NCBI GenBank assembly: GCA_001817615.1
Contig: MHIR01000036.1
Coordinates: 1-9,433 of the forward strand
Origin: Candidatus Buchananbacteria bacterium RIFCSPLOWO2_02_FULL_46_11b
GTDB lineage: Bacteria; Patescibacteriota; Patescibacteriia; Buchananbacterales; UBA6539
Reading direction: 5' to 3'
DNA: 9,433 nt
A program made the translations under genes and the position numbers. Under the pieces are notes generated by a model. That model was not told the origin of the DNA. It saw only the letters and a list, made by a program, of their open reading frames with translations, and searched no databases. Of this stretch, positions 4,225-9,433 are shown one piece after another (the first letter of the stretch is position 1; every line of letters starts with the position of its first letter).

Positions 4225-6723
4225 TTAATTGGCGGCCAAAGCCGTCCCCCAGAATTGATCGGTCTTTAAAGCCGCCGAAAAACTGACGCTGTTTTCGTCG
4301 CTTGGCAAATCGGCGGGAAATTTGGCCAAAGGTTTTAAGCCGTTATTCAAGATTAAGCGGCTTCTTAATTCACTGCCCTGACTGCCGGGCTGTTTTTGCG
4401 CCAAGAAGCTGTAATAAAAAGTGTTTTCTTCCTGCCAGGCCAGCTTAAAGGGCAATTGATATTTAATAATCGTTTCCTGGACTTCGCCGGGTTTTAACTG
4501 CAGCCAATTGCCGAAAACCGTTTTGCCGCTTTCCTGATAAATATCCGTGCCGGTCCCTTGGTCTGGCTGGCGGTTTTTCTCCAGGCTGATTAAATCAAGA
4601 TCCGGGCTGAAATCCGGCGCCGGCGCTTCAAAAAGTTTTTCCGGCGGTTTTTTAAAGCCCTCGGCTGAAATCAAAGCGCTGCCCAAAGGCACGTAAAAGC
4701 GCACATAGCTGTTATTTTGCACGCCGGTAAAAATATTTTCGCCCTTAACGCCGTTGTGGCGGCGAATCAGCCTGACCGTGTCAATAATTGAGCCGTCCGG
4801 CTGGACTTCGGCCTGGTGCTGGATAATTTCTTTAATCACGCCGTTGGTTTTGCCGCTGGCGATATGGCTGTGGACAACTGACAAATAATCGCCGTCGGTT
4901 TGCTTAATCTCGCCCTGCCAGCCGAAATCTTTGACGATGTTTTCAATTTTTTGGTCATTGAAATAAACCTGGATATTTTTTTCATTCAGGCCGTCTTTGA
5001 GCGCGGCCAAAAGCTTGGGCAGCTGCTCTTTATTGGCGGCAAACACTTTCTCTAAAAGCTTGGGCGCCAAATCGGCCAAAAATTGCTTGGGCTTGTTTTC
5101 TTTTTTATTGTATTCCAATTCCACGATTTTCTGGGTTTCGGCCACGAAATTTTGGGCGGCAATGACGCGGTTGCCGTACTCGGGCATAGGAATCGGCCCG
5201 AAAATTTCCAGCAATTTTTCTATCATTGAAGCGTCAATCGCCATCACCCCGTCCAGGCTCGGACCGCCCGCGTTTTGGTAAAACCACTGGATTTTTTTGG
5301 CGCTGGAGGGAAAATCCGGCCACCAGTTGGCGTCCTGGAACTCCCAGCGGGCATTAACTAAATGAAGCGGGCCGGGCGAAATGACTTTGGGAATCAGCTG
5401 GCCCTGAAGAGCGTAAGTCCCGCCCCCGGGAATCTCCAGCTTTTTAATCTGGCCCTGGTCAATATCCAAAAGGGCGAAACTGCCCATAAAGCCCCCGCCG
5501 CCGCGCAATTCATTATTATTCAGAAAAACCACCAGATACCTCTGCCATTGATTTTGGCCTAAAATTTTTAAGAGCGTGCGGTTGACGGTGTACAAATCAG
5601 TCAGGCCTTTTTCCACGGTCGGCAGATATGACACCAAATCCTTGTAGGTTTGGCGATTTTGGGCGGGCAAATCATTAATGGCCACCGCTTTTATTTTTTC
5701 CTCGGCTTGGTAAAAATTATTTATCACTTTTTCCAGATTCTTTTCCAGGCTAAGCAGCGAATAAAAATATGAATTCAAATCGCCGCGGTTTAAAAAATTC
5801 TTGCCGTTATTGACCAAAAGCTGGCCGCTTTCGGCGATGATTTCGCCGGCCTGCAGTAAATTAAGGCCGGCTTGCATGGCCTGGCCCGGGCCGGGCGCCA
5901 GTTTGATGATTTCGCCGGTCAGGGCGTTTAAATCGTTGATTTCTTTTTGGGCGGAAAAAAAGTTATTTTTAGCCGAATTAAACCGCGAGTCGGCCTGATT
6001 CAAATCAAAATTAGCCGCCGCCTGGCTGCCGGCTTTCAGATTGTCAATCGCCTCATTGGTTAAAAACAAAACCCGGTCTTTGGCGCTTTGCAGGCCCTGA
6101 AAATAGGAATAGGCCTGCAAGGGCAGAACAAAAGAGACGGCCGTTAAAATAAAAACCGCGATCTTTTTAGGCCAGATTTTAGGCACCCAAAAATTCAGGA
6201 TTTGATAGTAGGGTTTGGGGGCAAAAATGTCTTCTGTATTTTCCGCTTCTTTGCCTAAATCATCGCTTCGGCCACCGTCAACTGCCGCCAGAAAATTCAC
6301 CCCGCCTTTTTTTAAAAAAAAGCCAAAAGGCTTTATCGGCTCCGGCTTAACGGCCGAAATCTGAATTTTATCTATTTTGGGCAAACCGGCTTTGGCGGCC
6401 TCGGAATTCTTGGCCGGCTTATCGGCTAAATTTTGAATTTGGCCAATTTTAAATAAATCGGTTTTAACGGCGGGCGCTGAAATTTCTACCGGCTTTTGAA
6501 CAACGGGCTCTGGCTTTTTCATTTTTTCCGCCGGCAAAACCTTATTTTGGCCGGTTAAAGCGGGCCAATCGGTTTTTACCTTTTTAATCAGGCTGCTTTT
6601 TTTCTTTTTGCCGGCCTTCTTTATTGCCAATAATTTCGGCTTAATGGCCGCTTTTCCGCTAAAGGCGGATCCGCCTTTAGCGGATTTGGCTTTCTTTATT
6701 TTTGATTTTGATTCTTTTAACAT
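4225..6723 (-). CDS. DUF4012 membrane protein
   Basis: This is an 832-residue protein. Residues 1-170 are a Lys/Ala/Pro-rich, low-complexity cytoplasmic tail. Residues 186-207 form one membrane helix (KKIAVFILTAVSFVLPLQAY). Residues 212-385 are largely helical and coiled-coil-like. The DUF4012 core begins near 390 with 'W-Q-R-Y-L-V-V-F-L-N-N-N-E-L-R-G-G-G-G-F' (393-412) and continues through 'DANWWPDFPSSA' (464-475) and 'DGVMAIDASMIEKLLEIFGPI' (491-511). A beta-rich C-terminal part ends at 832. DUF4012 has no established biochemical role; it is common in CPR and actinobacteria and often neighbours glycosyltransferases, as here, which suggests extracellular glycan assembly or attachment. The long tail seems to be an extension beyond the family core, and it carries a 30-bp palindrome read as residues 14-23. 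The leader is AT-rich with no SD; a promoter lies at 6764-6793. Confidence 0.92.
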   Translation of the reverse strand: MLKESKSKIKKAKSAKGGSAFSGKAAIKPKLLAIKKAGKKKKSSLIKKVKTDWPALTGQNKVLPAEKMKKPEPVVQKPVEISAPAVKTDLFKIGQIQNLADKPAKNSEAAKAGLPKIDKIQISAVKPEPIKPFGFFLKKGGVNFLAAVDGGRSDDLGKEAENTEDIFAPKPYYQILNFWVPKIWPKKIAVFILTAVSFVLPLQAYSYFQGLQSAKDRVLFLTNEAIDNLKAGSQAAANFDLNQADSRFNSAKNNFFSAQKEINDLNALTGEIIKLAPGPGQAMQAGLNLLQAGEIIAESGQLLVNNGKNFLNRGDLNSYFYSLLSLEKNLEKVINNFYQAEEKIKAVAINDLPAQNRQTYKDLVSYLPTVEKGLTDLYTVNRTLLKILGQNQWQRYLVVFLNNNELRGGGGFMGSFALLDIDQGQIKKLEIPGGGTYALQGQLIPKVISPGPLHLVNARWEFQDANWWPDFPSSAKKIQWFYQNAGGPSLDGVMAIDASMIEKLLEIFGPIPMPEYGNRVIAAQNFVAETQKIVELEYNKKENKPKQFLADLAPKLLEKVFAANKEQLPKLLAALKDGLNEKNIQVYFNDQKIENIVKDFGWQGEIKQTDGDYLSVVHSHIASGKTNGVIKEIIQHQAEVQPDGSIIDTVRLIRRHNGVKGENIFTGVQNNSYVRFYVPLGSALISAEGFKKPPEKLFEAPAPDFSPDLDLISLEKNRQPDQGTGTDIYQESGKTVFGNWLQLKPGEVQETIIKYQLPFKLAWQEENTFYYSFLAQKQPGSQGSELRSRLILNNGLKPLAKFPADLPSDENSVSFSAALKTDQFWGTALAAN
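6655..6684. repeat. 30-bp perfect palindrome inside the DUF4012 gene
   Basis: Bases 6655-6669 (TCCGCTAAAGGCGGA) are exactly mirrored by 6670-6684 on the opposite strand, with no loop bases. The centre contains GGATCC (6667-6672). Read in frame it codes for residues 14-23 (SAKGGSAFSG) of the low-complexity tail, where an insertion would be tolerated. Its length and perfection make chance unlikely. In form it resembles protein-coding palindromic elements known from Rickettsia; no sequence kinship is claimed. Confidence 0.9.
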
Positions 6724-6763
6724 TTTTATAAAAATAAAAAATTATTATACGGAAAACTATTTT

Positions 6764-6793
6764 ATTATACCACAAACTAAAGGGATTGGTAAA
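6764..6793 (-). promoter_or_regulatory. Probable extended -10 promoter of the DUF4012 gene
   Basis: The minus strand carries TGGTATAAT (plus 6764-6772), a perfect extended -10. A weak -35, TTTACC (plus 6788-6793), lies 18 bases upstream, inside the 3' end of the glycosyltransferase gene. Transcription would begin near 6757, giving a leader of about 34 AT-rich bases. A second TATAAT (plus 6744-6749) lies 20 bases downstream and may be an alternative -10. This allows the DUF4012 and DUF11-type genes to be expressed apart from the glycosyltransferases. Confidence 0.55.
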
Positions 6794-7895
6794 GAGCTAA
6801 AACTTTTTTGGCGCAATCTTGCCAGTTATATTGCTTGGCTCGCGCTAAACCCCGGGTTTTCAAGTCTTCGGCCAAAGCCGGATCGGTTAAAATCCGCCGG
6901 GCCAAGGCCGCGATTTCTTCGGGTTTTTGCGGGTTAAAATACAAAGCCGCCTGGCCCAAAATCTCCGGCAAACTGGTGGTTTTGGAGCCGATGACCGGAC
7001 AGCCGCAAGCCATCGCCTCCAGGGCAACCAAGCCGAAGCCTTCGCAAAAAGACGGCAGGACGAATAAGGCGGCGGCGGCGTAAAACAAGGGCAGATCTTT
7101 TTCCGGAATGAACCCCGGCGCGATAATCTCGGATTTAAACGGCGAAGCGGCCAGGGCCTCCCCGATTTCCGGATAGCGAGAATCGTCTTGGCCGCCCAAA
7201 ACTAACTGGCAGTCAGTCTTTAATTTTGATTTTAAAATTTCAAAAGCCTTGATTAAAGCGGGCAGATTTTTATGGTCGCGCCAGACGCCGACATAAAAAA
7301 TAAACGGCTTGACAATCCCGTATTTTTCCTTAAAGGCGGCCATTTGATTTTGATCAAAGATTTCCCGGCAGTTTGCGTCCACACCCGGATAAATCACCGC
7401 GATTGATTTTTCCGGCGCTTTAAAATATTTAATCAGGTTTTCTTTGGTGTACCGGGAAATGGCAATAATTTTTTTGGCGCGCCAAAGGCTTAAGCGAAAA
7501 ACCGCCTCATAGCCAAAGCGGCGGATTAAGGATTTTTTTGCCTTAGGCCCGGGGAAGAACTTCGGCGTGATATCGTGAATGGTAATCACGAATTTTTTCG
7601 GATAAAAAATCGCGGCGTTAAAATGCGGGAAATGGACCAAGTCCAGCCGGTATTTCAGTAAAACCAGGGGTATTTTAAGCTGCTCGGAAAAACTATACCA
7701 GGGGAAATCAGCTTTTATTTTTTTTATGCCGGGCCGGGGACAGACGAATCGCGAATAGGCCGGCTCGCGCATAAATAAAAAATATTCGTTTTTTTGATCC
7801 AAAAAAAAGAGCTGGTCGGTCAAATTTTTGATGTAAGCGCCGATGCCGGTCGTTGCCTCCGGGCCGTACATGCGCGCGTCAATGCCAATTCTCAT
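6777..7895 (-). CDS. GT4-family glycosyltransferase (second of the tandem pair)
   Basis: This is a 372-residue GT-B-fold enzyme that moves a sugar from a nucleotide-sugar donor to an acceptor with retention. The N-terminal acceptor domain begins MRIGIDARMYG, has the Gly-rich 'TTGIGAYIKNL' (15-25), and holds the conserved His in ITIHDITP (H107). The C-terminal donor domain has 'FYVGVWRDHKNLPALIKAF' (200-218) and the E-x7-E signature EGFGLVALE (E285, E293), followed by AMACGCPVIGS. Length is normal for GT4, and there is no membrane helix, so it should be cytosolic or membrane-peripheral. MRIGIDAR is the usual start of the family, so ATG 7893-7895 is taken although it has no SD. It has the same architecture as, and clear similarity to, the gene upstream (7964-9088), probably its paralogue. 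Donor and acceptor cannot be read from sequence; mannose-type sugars are common for such enzymes. The stop lies 53 bases before the DUF4012 gene, and that gap holds a promoter. Confidence 0.93.
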   Translation of the reverse strand: MRIGIDARMYGPEATTGIGAYIKNLTDQLFFLDQKNEYFLFMREPAYSRFVCPRPGIKKIKADFPWYSFSEQLKIPLVLLKYRLDLVHFPHFNAAIFYPKKFVITIHDITPKFFPGPKAKKSLIRRFGYEAVFRLSLWRAKKIIAISRYTKENLIKYFKAPEKSIAVIYPGVDANCREIFDQNQMAAFKEKYGIVKPFIFYVGVWRDHKNLPALIKAFEILKSKLKTDCQLVLGGQDDSRYPEIGEALAASPFKSEIIAPGFIPEKDLPLFYAAAALFVLPSFCEGFGLVALEAMACGCPVIGSKTTSLPEILGQAALYFNPQKPEEIAALARRILTDPALAEDLKTRGLARAKQYNWQDCAKKVLALYQSL

Positions 7896-7911
7896 AGGTT
7901 AAACTTTAAAA

Positions 7912-7975
7912 GCTGGGAATTAGGAATTATTAATTAGGGATTATAATAAAGTATTCATAATTCCTAATTCCCAGC
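7912..7975. repeat. 19-bp perfect inverted repeat between the two glycosyltransferase genes
   Basis: Bases 7912-7930 (GCTGGGAATTAGGAATTAT) pair without mismatch with 7957-7975 around a 26-base AT-rich loop (7931-7956), which repeats the word AATTAGG. One arm contains the last codons and TAG stop of the upstream gene (residues AGN). On the minus strand only four T residues follow the stem, so it is at best a weak terminator or attenuator. The element fills nearly all of the 68-base gap. Confidence 0.9.
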
Positions 7976-9088
7976 CTCGATTATTCTCAAAATCTCCGCC
8001 GCCGCCTTCTGCCAATGGAAATTCTGGCTGCGCGCCAGTCCCCTTTCTTTAAACATTTTCCAAAGCTCGGGTTCGGCCAAAATTTGATTGATGGTTTCAG
8101 CCAATTCTTGATAATTATTCGGGTCAACTAATAATCCCGCCTGGCCGACAGCTTCCACCAAAGACGAGGAAAAACTGGTTATTACCGGACAGCCGCAAGC
8201 CATGGCTTCAACCGGCGGCAAGCCAAAACCCTCATAAATTGAAGGATAAACAAAAAGCCCGGCGGCCGCGTACAAAGCCGGCTTGTCAACGGCCGCGACA
8301 TAACCCAAAAACTTGATTCTTTGCCTGGCGGGCGATTTTTGCCAGAGCTTATAGATATTTTTGTATTTCCAGGCCTGGCCGCCGGCAATGACTAAATGCC
8401 AATCCGGCTGGTTAATTTTTTCAAAAGCCGCGATTAAGGCTTCCACATTCTTCCTCGGCTCAAGATTGCCCAGATAAAATATGAATTTATCGGCCAAATT
8501 ATATTTTTTCCTGATCTTTTCAATTTCGCTTGTCTTTGCCGGCCGAAAAAATGCCCCGCTAATGCCGGGATTGACCACTTTTATTTTCTCGGGACTGATG
8601 TCATAGATTTTAATGATGTCGTTTTTGGTGTTTTGCGAGACGGCGATAATCACGTCCGCCTGCCGGCAAAGATTTTGGGGGCTAATCAGCTTATGCCAAA
8701 GCCGGGCTTTGAGCGTAAAAAATTCCGGATATAATTCAAATGACAAATCATGGACGATCAAAATTTTTCGGCAATTAGACGATAAATTCAAAAACAGCAG
8801 ATTGGGGACCAAAAAAACATCCGCCCCGCCGATTAGCTTGTCCAGGCGGATTAATTTTAAAAACCGCAATGATAAATTAAAAATTTTGTTGGGATAGCGA
8901 AAGCCGCGAAAAGTCACGTTGGGAAAATCAAAGGCCGGCCGCTTGACGGCTTTACGGGAATTGTAAAACAAAAAATACTGATTTTTTGGATCCAAGGCAA
9001 ACAGCTCTTTGAGCAAATTGTAGGTGTATTCGCTGATGCCGGAATACCGCTCTTCCATCAAGCAGCGAATGTCAACGCCAATCTTCAT
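7964..9088 (-). CDS. GT4-family glycosyltransferase (first of the tandem pair)
   Basis: This is a 374-residue retaining GT-B enzyme. The N-terminal domain opens MKIGVDIRCLMEERYSGISEYTYNLLKEL, with the Gly-containing loop at 17-21 and the conserved His in ILIVHDLSFELYP (H113). The donor domain has 'FYLGNLEPRKNVEALIAAF' (204-222), 'LVIAGG' (232-237) and the E-x7-E motif EGFGLPPVE (E286, E294), then AMACGCPVITS. Length and order are normal for GT4 enzymes of the group that includes bacterial mannosyl- and rhamnosyltransferases; the sugar is not predictable. It has no signal peptide or helix, so it should be cytosolic and membrane-associated. ATG 9086-9088 is the family start, but it has no SD and an AT-rich leader. 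The final residues (AGN) and the stop are coded by one arm of a 19-bp inverted repeat, so the C-terminus may have been rewritten by that element. Confidence 0.93.
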   Translation of the reverse strand: MKIGVDIRCLMEERYSGISEYTYNLLKELFALDPKNQYFLFYNSRKAVKRPAFDFPNVTFRGFRYPNKIFNLSLRFLKLIRLDKLIGGADVFLVPNLLFLNLSSNCRKILIVHDLSFELYPEFFTLKARLWHKLISPQNLCRQADVIIAVSQNTKNDIIKIYDISPEKIKVVNPGISGAFFRPAKTSEIEKIRKKYNLADKFIFYLGNLEPRKNVEALIAAFEKINQPDWHLVIAGGQAWKYKNIYKLWQKSPARQRIKFLGYVAAVDKPALYAAAGLFVYPSIYEGFGLPPVEAMACGCPVITSFSSSLVEAVGQAGLLVDPNNYQELAETINQILAEPELWKMFKERGLARSQNFHWQKAAAEILRIIEAGN

Positions 9089-9147
9089 GGTTGTTTAATT
9101 AAAAAATTCCCGCTTATACTCATGCTCATTAATATATATATTGGCAG

Positions 9148-9211
9148 AAAACATAAAAACAATTATGTTTAATAATTTGTTTTTATGTTTTAATGTTCTC
9201 TTGTTTTTATG
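9148..9211. repeat. AT-rich intergenic inverted repeat, copy 2
   Basis: A 15-bp perfect inverted repeat, AAAACATAAAAACAA (9148-9162) with 9177-9191, encloses a 14-base loop. Bases 9168-9199 match copy 1 (2222-2253) at 31 of 32 positions, and further words (CTCTTGTTTTTATG) continue to the stop of the gene ending at 9212. The gap 9089-9211 holds this element plus an AT run, (AT)n-like at 9131-9141. Only a weak -10-like TATAAG (plus 9113-9118, minus strand) is seen in front of the next gene, with no fitting -35. Confidence 0.8.
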
Positions 9212-9433
9212 TCAAAATCCGCACTTGATCTGGGCGCGCTTGACTTTCTGGCATTCCGTTTCAATCAGCAACGAAATTTCTCGCTTAAACCGCTCCGCGC
9301 CGAATTGCCGGGCGTAATTTTTAATCTCGGCCGGACTGAAATTTTCCGGCTTGAATCTGACAATGGCGTCGGCTAAAGCTTCCCAGGTTTGTTCGTCAAA
9401 AAATTTGCCGGTTTTGTTTTCCACCACGGTTTC
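9212..9433 (-). CDS. C-terminal part of a GT4 WbaZ-like glycosyltransferase (5' end outside window)
   Basis: The last 73 codons of a gene remain open through the window edge, so the true start is beyond 9433. The fragment starts ETVVENKTGKFFDEQTWEALADAI and ends KREISLLIETECQKVKRAQIKCGF. 'ETV-x-x-x-x-TG-x-FF-x-EQT-x-E-x-L-x-x-A' followed by 'F-x-P-x-x-I-x-x-x-A-x-x-F-x-x-E-R-F-K' is the usual end of WbaZ-like GT4 mannosyltransferases. The catalytic E-x7-E would lie just outside the window. The stop is TGA at 9212-9214, abutting the AT-rich repeat. This makes it the third glycosyltransferase of the cluster, distinct in type from the tandem pair downstream. Confidence 0.8.
   Translation of the reverse strand, partial: ETVVENKTGKFFDEQTWEALADAIVRFKPENFSPAEIKNYARQFGAERFKREISLLIETECQKVKRAQIKCGF

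Noticed and set aside
9089..9147. Promoter in front of the 7964-9088 glycosyltransferase
   Set aside because: TATAAG (plus 9113-9118) is present on the minus strand, but no acceptable -35 lies 16-18 bases upstream. The AT-rich surroundings make such hexamers common by chance.

Overview
The window reads as a piece of a Candidate Phyla Radiation (Patescibacteria, Parcubacteria-like) genome. Supporting signs are short intergenic gaps, a DUF4012 membrane protein beside GT4 glycosyltransferases, a single-anchor DUF11-type surface protein, lysine-rich proteins with many short palindromes, and a mix of genes with strong Shine-Dalgarno (SD) sites and genes with none. TGA serves as a stop (ends at 147 and 9212), so the code is standard table 11, not the table 25 of Gracilibacteria/Absconditabacteria. 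The phylum assignment is inference; no rRNA or marker gene is present.

All seven complete genes, and the partial one at the right edge, lie on the minus strand and are transcribed from high to low coordinates. In that order: the C-terminus of a WbaZ-like glycosyltransferase (9212-9433), two complete GT4 glycosyltransferases (7964-9088 and 6777-7895), a large DUF4012 membrane protein (4225-6723) with its own probable promoter, and a DUF11-type repeat surface protein (2307-4220) starting 4 nt after the DUF4012 stop. Then come a queuine/preQ1 tRNA-guanine transglycosylase (tgt, 1030-2178), a 73-residue protein of unknown function (775-996) closed by a strong terminator, and a 152-residue two-helix membrane protein with a PH-like tail (147-605), which has its own promoter, SD and terminator. 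At the extreme left edge, positions 1-55 probably hold the C-terminus of a convergent plus-strand gene followed by a GC-rich hairpin.

The right two thirds look like a cell-envelope module: sugar transfer (three glycosyltransferases) followed by two envelope-exposed membrane proteins. The left third is housekeeping or unknown: tRNA modification and two small proteins.

The most unusual content is repeats. A 30-bp perfect palindrome is read as codons inside the DUF4012 gene. A 40-bp double hairpin and an 8-bp tandem repeat are both read through inside tgt. Two copies of an AT-rich intergenic hairpin share 31 of 32 bases. A 19-bp perfect inverted repeat covers the end of one glycosyltransferase gene. 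Tgt also lacks the three cysteines of its family's zinc site. No mobile element, CRISPR array, tRNA or rRNA gene, or obvious new multi-gene system was found. No stretch of more than 300 bases lacks a gene.
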